This document shows positions 1-8,660 of a DNA stretch of 64,000 nt, piece by piece; position 1 is the stretch's first letter; the number at the start of each line of letters is the position of its first letter. The DNA is taken from NCBI RefSeq assembly GCF_012971725.1, contig NZ_CP048833.1, positions 2,914,001 through 2,978,000 of the forward strand, given 5' to 3'. The notes beneath the pieces were generated by a model. The model was not told the origin of the DNA. It searched no databases and was given only the letters and a program-made list of their open reading frames with translations. This DNA comes from Pseudomonas multiresinivorans. GTDB lineage: Bacteria; Pseudomonadota; Gammaproteobacteria; Pseudomonadales; Pseudomonadaceae. Position numbers and translations under genes: made by a program.

Positions 1-626
1 CGCTGTCGAGCGGCTTCAATGCCAACCCGACCTGCGCCTCGCGGCCCTTCGACGGAGCGCGGGACGGCTTCGTCATGAGCGAGGGCGCCGGCCTGCTGGT
101 CATCGAAGAACTCGAACACGCCCTGGCGCGGGGAGCGACGCCTTTGGCCGAGCTGGTGGGCTATGGCACCAGCGCGGATGCCCACCACATCACCTCGGGC
201 CCGGAAGACGGCGATGGTGCGCAACGGGCCATGAGAAATGCCCTGCAGCAGGCGGGCATCACCCCGGAGCGGGTCGGGCACCTGAACGCCCATGCCACCT
301 CGACGCCCATCGGCGACAAGGCCGAACTGGCCGCGATCAAGGCGGTTTTCCAGGGAGTGGCTTCGCCGATCATCAGTGCCACCAAGTCGTCCACCGGGCA
401 CCTGCTGGGCGCGGCGGGAGGCATCGAAGCGATCTTCAGCATCCTCGCCCTGCGCGATCAACTGGCGCCGGCGACGCTCAACCTGGACAACGTCGATCCC
501 CTGGCCGATGGCTTGAACATCGCCACCCGCGCTCCTCGCGCGCTGGACACCGAGTACGCGCTATCCAACGGCTTCGGTTTTGGCGGTGTCAACGCCAGTG
601 TGCTGTTCCGGCGCTGGCCGAACTAG
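1..626 (+). CDS. Beta-ketoacyl-ACP synthase II (FabF-type), 5' truncated by window
   Basis: C-terminal part of a thiolase-fold condensing enzyme that would elongate acyl-ACP by decarboxylative condensation with malonyl-ACP in cytoplasmic fatty acid synthesis. The frame is open from base 3, so the gene starts outside the window. Visible motifs are HATSTPIGD (first catalytic His), SATKSSTGHLLGAAGG (catalytic Lys and second His) and the C-terminal NGFGFGGVNAS turn. The Cys nucleophile would lie upstream. It is not next to acpP or other fab genes here, so it may be an accessory FabF paralogue rather than the housekeeping copy; that is inference. The convergent AraC gene begins 138 bp after the stop. 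Confidence 0.93.
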   Translation, partial: LSSGFNANPTCASRPFDGARDGFVMSEGAGLLVIEELEHALARGATPLAELVGYGTSADAHHITSGPEDGDGAQRAMRNALQQAGITPERVGHLNAHATSTPIGDKAELAAIKAVFQGVASPIISATKSSTGHLLGAAGGIEAIFSILALRDQLAPATLNLDNVDPLADGLNIATRAPRALDTEYALSNGFGFGGVNASVLFRRWPN

Positions 627-764
627 CGATTGCCGGCCGGGCTATTGCGTCCCGGCTGGATACAGCCCCGTTTCAACAGGGGGCCTCCTTCGGGAACGCG
701 CGCCTATGCCTATCGAAGGGCTCCAGCGGCGAGGGGCACTCGATCGGTGCGAGCGGAGGTTTGC

Positions 765-1553
765 TCAGGGAGCCCTGGCTGCTGGCTGCGCAGTCGTCTG
801 GTAGCTGCTGGGTGCTACGCCCAGGCTGCGACGGAACATGCTGGAGAAGGCGCTCGGACTGTCGTAGCCCAGCTCCAGCGCCACGCGGGTGACGGGCGTG
901 CCGGCGGAGAGGCGGGTGACGGCGGCCAGCAGGCAGGCCTGCTGACGCCAGGCGCCGAAGGAGAGGCCGGTCTGCTGGCGGAACAGGCGGCTGAAGGTGC
1001 GCGTGCTGCAGTGCAGCTCGGCGGCCCAGGCATCCGCCGTAACGCCGATGTCCGGCGCCCGCAGAAAGTCGCGGCACAGCTCTGCCAGACGCGGGTGTGC
1101 CGGCAGCGGGGCGAACAGCGGCAGGCTCGGGGCCTGGCGCAGCTCATGGAGCAGCAGGCGCAGAAGGTCGCCGTCGCGGCCGTCCTCGTCGTGCAGCGCC
1201 GGCACTTCGACACTGGCCAGCAGCAGCTCGTGCAGCAGCGGCGAAACGGTCAGCGCCTGGCACAGCAGCGTGTCGCGCACCGGCACCCGCGGGTCGATGT
1301 ACAGGCTGCGGGTGCTGACGCCGCGCATCAGCACCCGGTGCCGCTTGCCGGCGGGAATCCACACGCCGCTGTAGGGCGGGATCACCCAGGCGCCGTCCTC
1401 GGTTTCCACCTCCATCAGGCCGCTCATGCCATAGAGGAACTGCGCGCGCCGATGGGAGTGCGGCTGGAGCAGGGTGCCGAGCGGGTAGTCGGTGCCGATG
1501 GCGAGTACGGCGCGGTCGACGTCGTCGACGCTGGCAAGGGGAATGTTGAGCAT
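765..1553 (-). CDS. AraC-family transcriptional regulator (cupin + HTH)
   Basis: 262 residues. The N-terminal half is a cupin-like sensor (HSHRRAQFLYGMSG followed by the WIPAGKRH turn). The C-terminal 100 residues carry the two-helix-turn-helix AraC DNA-binding domain (CSTRTFSRLFRQQTGLSF and ALELGYDSPSAFSSMFRR). I use the ATG at 1551-1553 (MLNIPLAS) because the 31 codons upstream lack family resemblance. The gene is divergent from the VOC-protein gene at 1697, a plausible target. Similar to small AraC activators of detoxification or efflux genes; the effector cannot be read from the sequence. Confidence 0.9.
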   Translation of the reverse strand: MLNIPLASVDDVDRAVLAIGTDYPLGTLLQPHSHRRAQFLYGMSGLMEVETEDGAWVIPPYSGVWIPAGKRHRVLMRGVSTRSLYIDPRVPVRDTLLCQALTVSPLLHELLLASVEVPALHDEDGRDGDLLRLLLHELRQAPSLPLFAPLPAHPRLAELCRDFLRAPDIGVTADAWAAELHCSTRTFSRLFRQQTGLSFGAWRQQACLLAAVTRLSAGTPVTRVALELGYDSPSAFSSMFRRSLGVAPSSYQTTAQPAARAP

Positions 1554-1696
1554 GGCGGCGGGCTTGGCTGGGTTGCGATGATTATTCGTCAATCCACGTA
1601 AAATGGCCAACGGCGCTGCGGCTGACTGGCGCGGCATGTTCTGCATGAAGGAATTTGCCGTAGGATCAGGCGCTCATGACTTGCCAGGAGGCGACT

Positions 1697-2050
1697 ATGG
1701 GGTTCCGCGGAAACGACCGTCAGATCGACAACATCGAGTTCAACGTCAGCGATATCGCGCGCAGCAAGGCCTTCTACGGCAGCGCCTTCGGCTGGACCTT
1801 CACGGACTACGGCCCGACCTACAGCGAATTCAGCGACGGTCGCCTCACCGGCGGCTTCACCACCGGTGAGCCGGTGCGCCCCGGCGGCCCGCTGGTGATT
1901 CTCTACGCCGATGACCTTGCGCAGGCCCAGGCCCGCCTGGAGGCCGCCGGCGCCACCATCAGCCGCGCGACCTTCGCCTTCCCCGGCGGACGGCGCTTCC
2001 ACTTCATCGACCCGGACGGCTACGAGCTGGCGGTGTGGTCGGCGGACTGA
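1697..2050 (+). CDS. VOC (glyoxalase/bleomycin-resistance fold) protein
   Basis: 117 residues, a single vicinal-oxygen-chelate module pair of the usual length. It opens with IDNIEFNVSDIARSKAFYG, typical of the first beta-alpha-beta-beta-beta unit, and ends with GGRRFHFIDPDGYELAVWS, the metal-ligand Glu strand. The ATG at 1697 is chosen because CAGGAGG stands just upstream; an earlier ATG at 1676 lacks a ribosome-binding site. These proteins act as lyases, dioxygenases or drug-binding proteins, and the exact reaction is unknown. The last 31 bp overlap the end of the convergent LysR gene. Confidence 0.9.
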   Translation: MGFRGNDRQIDNIEFNVSDIARSKAFYGSAFGWTFTDYGPTYSEFSDGRLTGGFTTGEPVRPGGPLVILYADDLAQAQARLEAAGATISRATFAFPGGRRFHFIDPDGYELAVWSAD

Positions 2051-2910
2051 GCCCTGACCTGCTCGATGTAGCGCCGGGCGACCGGTGATTTCTCGAAACG
2101 CCGGTACAGCAGCGACAACCACGAACGCGGCCGGCAATCGGCGAGCGGGCGGTAGTTGACCCGCGGCAGTTGCACACGGCGCACCACCGACTCGGGGACG
2201 ATGGCGATGCCGCGGCCGAGCGAGACCAGCGCAATCACCGCGACCAGACTGCCGGGCTGCTGGCCGAGGCGCGGAGAGAAACCGCCGGCGCTGGCGACCT
2301 CCAGGGTGCCGGAGATCTGTTCGGGCAGGATGAAGGTTTCGTCGCTCAGCCGGGCGGCGCGAATCTCCGGCAGTTCGTTGAGGCGCGAGGCGGCGGGCAG
2401 GGCGAGGATGAAGCCTTCTTCCTGCAACGAGATGGCTTCCAGCTCTTCCGGCAGGTTCATCGGCGAGCGTACGTAGGCGAGGTCGAGGGCACCGTCGCGT
2501 ACCTGCGCCGGCAAATGCGCCATGGGCCCTTCGCTGATGTCGAGGTCAACGCCCGGCGAGGTACGGGTGAACTGCTCGACATGCTGTTGCAGCACACCGG
2601 AATAGGCCGCCGAAGCCACGTAACCCACGCGCAGATGCCCGGTTTCACCCCGGCCGGCGCGCTGCGCGCCGAGTTGCGCCGCATCGAACTGGAGCACCGC
2701 AAGTTCGGCTTCACCCAGCAGCGCCTCACCCGCAGCAGTCAGGCGCACCTCGCGTTGGCTGCGCTGGAACAGCAGCACGCCCAGTTCCTTCTCCATGTCC
2801 TGGATCTGCCGGCTGAGGGTTGGCGGGGCGATGCCCAGCTGTTCGGCCGCACGGGTGAAGTGGCCGTGGCGGGCGACACTGAGGAAGTAGCGGAAATGGC
2901 GGATTTCCAT
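2020..2910 (-). CDS. LysR-family transcriptional regulator
   Basis: 296 residues. Residues 1-60 form the winged HTH (MEIRHFRYFLSVARHGHFTR, then APPTLSRQIQDMEKELG); residues about 90-290 are the periplasmic-binding-protein-like effector domain. The ATG at 2908-2910 starts exactly at the conserved LysR N-terminus. It is divergent from the MFS exporter at 3052 with a 141-bp gap, the classic LysR/target arrangement, so it probably controls that exporter (inference). Its 3' end overlaps the VOC gene tail-to-tail. Confidence 0.93.
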   Translation of the reverse strand: MEIRHFRYFLSVARHGHFTRAAEQLGIAPPTLSRQIQDMEKELGVLLFQRSQREVRLTAAGEALLGEAELAVLQFDAAQLGAQRAGRGETGHLRVGYVASAAYSGVLQQHVEQFTRTSPGVDLDISEGPMAHLPAQVRDGALDLAYVRSPMNLPEELEAISLQEEGFILALPAASRLNELPEIRAARLSDETFILPEQISGTLEVASAGGFSPRLGQQPGSLVAVIALVSLGRGIAIVPESVVRRVQLPRVNYRPLADCRPRSWLSLLYRRFEKSPVARRYIEQVRAQSADHTASS

Positions 2911-3051
2911 GTTCGTTAGTCGCAGGCTAATGACGAAGGCCGCCATGGCTAACAAGCCCGGCGCGCGTGGGCGTTACCGTGGGGGCAACACTACAAGGCC
3001 GCAAGCGTCAGAGCAAAGATCGGCTGCGCGGCCGCCGCCGGAAGCCTTGCC

Positions 3052-4584
3052 ATGTCTGAACGTCCCTCCGCCCGCTTCACCCTGCTGACCGCTTCGGCGG
3101 TGTGCTCGCTGATCATCCTCGACACCAACATCGTCGCCGTCTCGCTGCCGAGCATCGCCCGCGACCTGTCCGGCTCCTTCGCCGATATCGAATGGGTGGT
3201 CAGCGCCTACCTGCTGGCCTTCGCTGCCTGCCTGCTGCCGGCCGGCAGCCTGGCCGACCGCTTCGGCCGGCGGCGCATGCTGCTGCTCGGGCTGGTGCTG
3301 TTCGGCGCGGCTTCGCTGGCCTGTGGGGCCGCGCCGAGTCTGCTGTTCCTGGATATCTCCCGCGCCGCCAAGGGCGTCGGTGCGGCCTTGCTGCTGACGT
3401 CGGCGTTGGCCGCGATCGGCCACCGTTTCCACGAGCCGGAAGAGCGCCTGCGGGCCTGGGCCTTCTGGGGTGCGTGCATGGGCGCCACCATTACCTTCGC
3501 GCCGCTGCTGGGCGGGGTGATCTCCGCCACCCTGGGCTGGCGCTGGATCTTCTACCTGAACCTGCCGCTGGTGGTGCTGCTGGGAGGGATGGCGCTGCGC
3601 AGCATCGAGGAATCCCGCGACAGTGCCGCCGCGCGCCTCGACCCGCTGGGTAGCCTGACCTTCGCCGGTGGCCTGGGTTACCTGATCTGGGCGTTGATCG
3701 ACGCCAACCGCGTCGGTTGGGACAGCCCGCCGACGCTGGCGCGCCTACTGCTCAGCGCCGGCCTGCTGGGCCTGTTCGTGATGGTGGAACGCAGCCAGGC
3801 GCGGCCGATGATCGACCTGCGGCTGATGCGCAGCGGGCGCTTCATCGGCGCGTTGCTCGGTATGTTCGCCTACGCCGCCTGCGCCCAGGTGATGATGACG
3901 CTGCTGCCGCTGTACCTGCAGAACGGCCTGCAGCTCTCCGCTGTCGCGGCCGGTGCCGGGATGCTGCCCTTCGCCGTGGCTATGCTTCTGACCCCGCGCC
4001 TGGGCATGCGCCTGAACAGCCGCTTCAGTCCGGCGCAGGTCTTCGCCCTGGGCCTGGTGCTGGTCGGCGCGGGCAACCTGCTTTGCGCACTGGCGGCCGG
4101 GCAGGGGGAGTACTTGCCGTTCGCCCTGGCCAGCCTGGTGCTGGGAGCCGGCGCCGGGCTGCTCAATGGCGATACACAGAAGAACATCATGGCCTGCGTG
4201 CCCCGTGAACGCACCGGCATGGCCTCGGGCCTGAGCACCACGACGCGCTTCGCCGCCATCGTGCTGGCCATCGGCATTCTCGGTGGCGTGCTGTCCGCAC
4301 GCAGCGCCCAGTTGCTGCGAGATGTGCTGGCAACGGCGGCGCCTACGCAGTTGGACAAAGCCGCCGAGATGGCGACCCGTGCAGCGGCTGGCGACTTCAG
4401 TGCCGCGCTTTCGGTGGTGGACCCGGCACTGCGCGACGTGCTGGCACCCGCTGTGCGCCAGGCCTTCATCGGCGGGTTCGAGAGTGTGCTGCTGGTGACA
4501 GGTATAGCGGCGCTGGTGTTTGCCGTGATGGTTGGCACGCTGCTAGGTCGGCCGATGCCGGTCCACGAGTCGGTGCCCGCTTGA
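3052..4584 (+). CDS. MFS transporter, DHA2 (EmrB/QacA) family
   Basis: 510 residues with about 14 hydrophobic segments, the DHA2 size and topology; a proton-coupled inner-membrane drug or metabolite exporter. Motif A is visible as GSLADRFGRRRMLLLG after TM2, and TM1 carries LDTNIVAVSLPSIARDL, the D1-type motif of DHA2 members. It has no adjacent EmrA-like adaptor, so it probably exports into the periplasm. The divergent LysR gene at 2910 is its likely regulator. Substrate not predictable. Confidence 0.93.
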   Translation: MSERPSARFTLLTASAVCSLIILDTNIVAVSLPSIARDLSGSFADIEWVVSAYLLAFAACLLPAGSLADRFGRRRMLLLGLVLFGAASLACGAAPSLLFLDISRAAKGVGAALLLTSALAAIGHRFHEPEERLRAWAFWGACMGATITFAPLLGGVISATLGWRWIFYLNLPLVVLLGGMALRSIEESRDSAAARLDPLGSLTFAGGLGYLIWALIDANRVGWDSPPTLARLLLSAGLLGLFVMVERSQARPMIDLRLMRSGRFIGALLGMFAYAACAQVMMTLLPLYLQNGLQLSAVAAGAGMLPFAVAMLLTPRLGMRLNSRFSPAQVFALGLVLVGAGNLLCALAAGQGEYLPFALASLVLGAGAGLLNGDTQKNIMACVPRERTGMASGLSTTTRFAAIVLAIGILGGVLSARSAQLLRDVLATAAPTQLDKAAEMATRAAAGDFSAALSVVDPALRDVLAPAVRQAFIGGFESVLLVTGIAALVFAVMVGTLLGRPMPVHESVPA

Positions 4585-4737
4585 AACGGCCGTTTGTCCG
4601 CTAGCGGGCGGGAGGGCGGTGGTTGCCGGAACTGTCGTTCGCCCGGCCGGGTCAGGAATCAGGGAGAGTGCGCGTTGTGCGCCTCGTCTCCGCCACTCAG
4701 CGCAGAACGGGCCATCCGCGGCCAAGGGGAGAACCGC

Positions 4738-4992
4738 ATGCAGCAGTCAGTCGAGCCGGAATTCATGGCGCCCAGTGAATACCTGACTTCCACGGGCGTT
4801 GCCGTGTTGATGTCGCCGCGCTACATCGCCCCCGGCAAGGTGGGCGAAGTGCTGCTGTCGCTGGCGAAGGTTCCGGCTGGCGTCTCGCCGCTGGATGTGG
4901 TGGTCGGCCCGTGGGAGTCCCACGAAGAGGCGTTCCAGGCGTCCCACGACGCGGCGGAGCGCTGGGTCGAGCGCCTCGACCACGACGCCTGA
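4738..4992 (+). CDS. Small conserved-looking hypothetical protein
   Basis: 84 residues starting MQQSVEPEFMAPSEYL. The ATG at 4738 is preceded by AAGGGGAG at good spacing; the open frame extends upstream but without a better start. No signal peptide or membrane segment. It mixes short hydrophobic strands (GVAVLMSP, VGEVLLSLAKV) with an acidic C-terminal helix (EEAFQASHDAAERWVERLD). Family not recognised. It stands alone between the MFS gene and the convergent acetyltransferase. Confidence 0.6.
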   Translation: MQQSVEPEFMAPSEYLTSTGVAVLMSPRYIAPGKVGEVLLSLAKVPAGVSPLDVVVGPWESHEEAFQASHDAAERWVERLDHDA

Positions 4993-5021
4993 GGGAGCGC
5001 CGCGCACTCCGGCTGTACCCG

Positions 5022-5603
5022 TCAGCGGTAGCGCTGGCGGTCGGCCTCGGTGATCGGGCGAATCACGCGCGCCGGATTGCCGGCCGCCAGCACCCCTTCG
5101 GGGATATCGCGCACCACCACAGCGCCTGCGCCGATCACGCTGTTCGCGCCGATGCTCACGCCGGGCAGGATGTTCACCCCTGCGCCGATCCACACGTTGT
5201 CGCCAATGCTCACCGGGTGCGCGTACTCCAGGCCCTGGTTGCGCCGCTCGGCGTCCAGTGGGTGGCCGGCGGTGTAGATGCCGACGTTGGGCGCAATGAA
5301 CACGTCATTGCCGATGCTGACCTTCGCGCCATCGAGGATCACCAGGTTGACGTTGGCGTAGAAGCGCGCGCCGATCTCGATGTTGAAGCCGTAGTCGCAG
5401 TGCAGCGGGCCTTCGATGACGAAGCCCTCGCCAATGCTGCCAAACAGCCCTTTGAGAATCGCCTCGCGGCGCGCCCGGTCGTCCGGGTGGCTGTGGTTGA
5501 AGTCGAAGAGTTTCGCCTTGGCCTCGGCGCGCTGGCGCAGCACCTGCGGGTCGTGATTGGCGTTGTAGAGCAGCCCGGCGGCAGCTTTTTCCAGCTCGTT
5601 CAT
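5022..5603 (-). CDS. Sugar O-acetyltransferase (NodL/LacA/Maa, left-handed beta-helix)
   Basis: 193 residues. Contains a Maa-type N-terminal helical cap (residues 1-60) followed by hexapeptide repeats (IGNDVFIAPNVGIYTAGHPL, VSIGDNVWIGAGVNILPGV, SIGANSVIGAGAVVVRDIP) and the conserved AGNPARVIR. The His in TAGHPLD is the expected catalytic base. It transfers acetyl from acetyl-CoA to a sugar or glycoside hydroxyl in the cytoplasm. The start is set at MNELEKAAAGLL, because the upstream extension does not match the family. It is divergent from the RpiR regulator at 5803 and may share its control region. Confidence 0.92.
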   Translation of the reverse strand: MNELEKAAAGLLYNANHDPQVLRQRAEAKAKLFDFNHSHPDDRARREAILKGLFGSIGEGFVIEGPLHCDYGFNIEIGARFYANVNLVILDGAKVSIGNDVFIAPNVGIYTAGHPLDAERRNQGLEYAHPVSIGDNVWIGAGVNILPGVSIGANSVIGAGAVVVRDIPEGVLAAGNPARVIRPITEADRQRYR

Positions 5604-5723
5604 CAAGGTTGATTCCTGGCGGCTTTGAAGGCGTTCGACGTCCTGGCGAACGCGCCGGTTCCCTTTGCGGAAAATGGCATGCGCGGCTCTGCGTCGAGCT
5701 GTCGATGGGCGTGCCCAGGTTTG

Positions 5724-5737
5724 GTAGTGAATACTAC
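5724..5737. promoter_or_regulatory. HexR/RpiR-like operator dyad
   Basis: GTAGT-GAAT-ACTAC is a perfect 5-bp inverted repeat with a 4-bp spacer. Its layout resembles the sites bound by RpiR-family HexR (GTAGT/ACTAC half-sites). It lies between the acetyltransferase and the RpiR regulator, just upstream of a plausible promoter. Autoregulatory binding by the adjacent RpiR protein is inference. Confidence 0.45.
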
Positions 5738-5749
5738 AGAAAATAGATA

Positions 5750-5778
5750 TTGAAAGTTTCTGGAGCGCATTATACAAA
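5750..5778 (+). promoter_or_regulatory. Putative sigma-70 promoter of the RpiR operon
   Basis: TTGAAA at 5750-5755 is followed after 15 bp by TATACA, or after 17 bp by TACAAA, in a stretch clearly richer in A/T than its surroundings. The start codon at 5803 follows within about 30 bp, so the leader would be short. The HexR-like dyad is just upstream. Confidence 0.35.
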
Positions 5779-5802
5779 TTGGCCACAACAAGAGGCGCAC
5801 CC

Positions 5803-6660
5803 ATGCTCACACTCAAAGACCGCCTGAACACCCCGGAAGTCGAACTCACCAAGGCCGAGCGCAAAGTCCTCCGCGCCTTGCTCGACGACTACCCGCGCAG
5901 CGGCCTCGGGCCGATGTCGCGCCTCGCGCGCCAGGCCGGCGTCAGTGATCCGAGCATCCTGCGGCTGGTGAAGAAGCTCGGCTTCAGCGGCTACAGCGAC
6001 TTCCAGAACGCGCTGATGGCCGAGGTGGATGACCGCCTGCGTTCGCCACGCACCCTGCTCGCCGGGCGCCGCGAAGGCATGAGCCGCGACGACGTCTGGT
6101 CCAATTATCTCAGCGACGCCAGCGAAGGCATCCAGCGCACCCTGGCCCTCACCCAGGCCGACGACGTCCGCCTGCTCGCTGACTGGCTGCTCGATCCCAA
6201 GCTGCGCATCCTCTGCCACGGCGGCCGCTTCAGTCGCTTCGTCGCCGGCTACCTGGTGGCGCACCTGCGCATGCTGCGCAGCGGCTGCCTGCTGCTGGAC
6301 GACGGCGCCGCGCTGCCCGACCAGTTGGGCGACATCGACCGCCAGACGCTGGTGGTGGTGTTCGACTACCGCCGCTACCAGGCCCAGGCGCTGGGCGTGA
6401 CCCGTGCGGCCAAGGCCCGTGGCGCACGCGTGGTGCTGTTCACCGACATCTACGACTCGCCGCTGCGCGAGTTCGCCGACCTGATCATCAGCGCCCCGGT
6501 GGAGTCCCCGTCGCCCTTCGACACCCTGGTGCCAACCATGGCCCAGGTCGAAGCGCTGATCGCCAGCCTGGTAGCGCGCATGGACGGCCAGCTCGACGAA
6601 CGCCTGGAAGGCATCGACCACCTGAGAGCTGCCTTCGGCAGCCACATCCTTGAGGAATGA
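5803..6660 (+). CDS. RpiR/MurR-family transcriptional regulator (HTH + SIS)
   Basis: 285 residues. Residues 1-77 form the RpiR HTH (LTKAERKVLRALLDDYPR, then GVSDPSILRLVKKLGFSGY). Residues about 115-260 form a SIS fold that normally binds a phosphosugar or related ligand. The ATG at 5803 has AGAGG about 8 bp upstream. Its stop overlaps the next start (ATGA), so it is translationally coupled to the hydrolase and heads a five-gene operon. A sugar-type sensor on an amine/amide operon is unusual but known for RpiR regulators of amino-acid and purine catabolism. Confidence 0.92.
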   Translation: MLTLKDRLNTPEVELTKAERKVLRALLDDYPRSGLGPMSRLARQAGVSDPSILRLVKKLGFSGYSDFQNALMAEVDDRLRSPRTLLAGRREGMSRDDVWSNYLSDASEGIQRTLALTQADDVRLLADWLLDPKLRILCHGGRFSRFVAGYLVAHLRMLRSGCLLLDDGAALPDQLGDIDRQTLVVVFDYRRYQAQALGVTRAAKARGARVVLFTDIYDSPLREFADLIISAPVESPSPFDTLVPTMAQVEALIASLVARMDGQLDERLEGIDHLRAAFGSHILEE

Positions 6661-7304
6661 CCGTGTTCAGCTTGCCCCACCAATCGCCCCGTGACCTGCC
6701 GTTCACCCCCGGCCAGACCGCCATCCTGTTCGTCGACATGCAGAACGCCTGGGTCATTCCCGGCCGCGATGCCCATGTCGATCCGCAGACGCACCGCTAC
6801 TTCTACGACCGCGTCGAGGCGAGCGTGATACCCAACCAGCAGCGCCTGCTGGCGGCCATGCGCGAGGTTGGCGGGGAAGTGCTGCACACCATCATCGAGA
6901 GCCTCACCGCCGATGGCCGCGACCGTTCGCTGGACCACAAGCTCTCCGACATGCACCTGCCCAAGGGCAGCCCGGACGCCCAGGTGATCGATGCCCTGGC
7001 GCCGCGGGAAAACGAGATCGTCCTGCCGAAGACATCCTCGGGCGTCTTCAACTCCACCGCCATCGACTACGTGCTGCGCAACCTCAACACCCGCCACCTG
7101 ATCATCTGCGGTGTGGTCACCGACCAGTGCGTGGACATGGCCGTGCGCGACGCCGCCGACCGTGGCTACCTCGTCACCCTGGTGGAAGACGCCTGCGCCA
7201 CCCACACCGCCGAACGCCACCAGGCCTGCCTGGAAGCGATCAAGGGCTACTGCTGGATCGCCGACACCGACAGCGTGCTGGCCCGCATCGCCGCGCTGGC
7301 CTGA
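6657..7304 (+). CDS. Isochorismatase-fold cysteine hydrolase
   Basis: 215 residues. The triad is visible: Asp27 in FVDMQNAW, Lys125 in LPKTSSGVF and Cys158 in GVVTDQCVDMAVRDA. With a Cys nucleophile, members hydrolyse amides or carbamoyl groups (N-carbamoylsarcosine, ureidoacrylate, nicotinamide, maleamate, biuret). Overlaps the RpiR stop by ATGA and precedes the glutamine-synthetase-like gene by 15 bp. In this context it probably releases ammonia or an amine from the catabolised compound; the substrate is not identifiable. Confidence 0.88.
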   Translation: MTVFSLPHQSPRDLPFTPGQTAILFVDMQNAWVIPGRDAHVDPQTHRYFYDRVEASVIPNQQRLLAAMREVGGEVLHTIIESLTADGRDRSLDHKLSDMHLPKGSPDAQVIDALAPRENEIVLPKTSSGVFNSTAIDYVLRNLNTRHLIICGVVTDQCVDMAVRDAADRGYLVTLVEDACATHTAERHQACLEAIKGYCWIADTDSVLARIAALA

Positions 7305-7319
7305 GGCCGGGAGAACGCC

Positions 7320-8660
7320 ATGAGTCAGAACAATAACAATCCCGCTCCGATGCGCCTGACCAGCTTCGTCACCACCGACCTCTGCGGCATCACCCGCGGC
7401 CGCTCGCTTCCCGAATCGGAAGTCGCCGATCAACTGGCCACCGGCTGTGGCTGGGTGCCCGCCAACAGCGCGCTGACGCCCCAGGACATCATCGCCGACG
7501 ACAACCCCTGGGGCAGCCATGGCGACCTGCGCCTGCTGCCCGACCCGAGCAGCCGGGTGCGCCTGGAAAACGGCCCCGATTCCCAGGCCGCGCCGCTGGA
7601 TTACCTGCACGGCGACCTGGTGACGACTACCGGCGCGCCGTGGCCAGTTTGCCCGCGTACGCTGCTACGCGAAGAGATCGCCCGCTACCGCGAACTGGGC
7701 CTGCAAGTCACCGCCGCCTTCGAACACGAATTCAACCTGCTCGGCCTGCCGGACGAGCATGCCGCCGCCTTCTCCCTGCAGGCGCAGCGGCAGACCGGCA
7801 ACTTCGGCGGTTGGCTGATGAGCGCGCTGGAGCAGATCGGCGCCGAGCCGGAAATGTTCCTGCCCGAGTACGGCCGCAACCAGTACGAGGTCACCTGCCG
7901 GCCGACCCAGGGCGTTGCTGCTGCGGACCGCGCGGTGAACGTCCGCGAAGTCACCCGCGAGATCGCCCGCCAGTTCGGCTGGCGCAGCAGCTTCACGCCG
8001 CTGCTGGCGCCCGGCGCCGTGACCAACGGCGTGCACCTGCACCTGAGCCTGCAACGCCTGGATGGCACTCCGGTGTTCTACGACGAGGCCGCGCCGACCA
8101 ACCTGTCCAAGCTTGCCGAACACTGGGCCGCCGGCGTGCTGCGCCACTTGCCGGCGCTGTGCGCGTTGACCGCACCGACGACGGTGTCCTACCTGCGGCT
8201 GAAGCCGCACCACTGGAGCGCCGCCTACGCCTGCCTGGGCCTGCGCAACCGCGAAGCTGCGCTGCGCATCTGTCCGGTGGTGGATATTGGCGGCAAGCCC
8301 AAGGCGCGCCAGTTCAACCTGGAATTCCGCCCCATGGACGCCACCGCCAGCCCGCATCTGGCCATGGCCGCGGTGCTGATCGCCGGGCGCCTGGGCATGC
8401 AGCAGGAGCTGCCGCTGTCGGCGGTCACCGATGTCGACCCGCACAGCCTCAGCGATGCGCAGCGCGAGGAGCTGGGCATCAAGTCCCTGCCTGGTTCGCT
8501 GGAGGAGGCCCAGCGCCTGCTGCTGGCCGATACCGAACTATGCGCCCAGTTGCCGCCGGCCCTGCTGCAGACCTACGTCGCCATGAAGCGCCAGGAACTG
8601 GCCCTGACCCGCGAACTCAGCGAAGAACAACTCTGTGAATCCTATGCAAAGTTCTACTGA
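7320..8660 (+). CDS. Glutamine synthetase family ligase (GlnA-like/PuuA-like)
   Basis: 446 residues with a short beta-grasp N-terminus and a full catalytic domain. Metal/ATP site elements are visible: AAFEHEFNLL (Glu ligands), NGVHLHLSL (His ligand) and QFNLEFRPMDATASPHLAM (the conserved Arg/Glu and Pro-His turn). The adenylylation Tyr region of true GlnA is absent, as in gamma-glutamyl-amine synthetases. It would condense glutamate with an amine using ATP. GGGAGA precedes the ATG. Its 3' end overlaps the next gene, consistent with pathway coupling. Confidence 0.88.
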   Translation: MSQNNNNPAPMRLTSFVTTDLCGITRGRSLPESEVADQLATGCGWVPANSALTPQDIIADDNPWGSHGDLRLLPDPSSRVRLENGPDSQAAPLDYLHGDLVTTTGAPWPVCPRTLLREEIARYRELGLQVTAAFEHEFNLLGLPDEHAAAFSLQAQRQTGNFGGWLMSALEQIGAEPEMFLPEYGRNQYEVTCRPTQGVAAADRAVNVREVTREIARQFGWRSSFTPLLAPGAVTNGVHLHLSLQRLDGTPVFYDEAAPTNLSKLAEHWAAGVLRHLPALCALTAPTTVSYLRLKPHHWSAAYACLGLRNREAALRICPVVDIGGKPKARQFNLEFRPMDATASPHLAMAAVLIAGRLGMQQELPLSAVTDVDPHSLSDAQREELGIKSLPGSLEEAQRLLLADTELCAQLPPALLQTYVAMKRQELALTRELSEEQLCESYAKFY

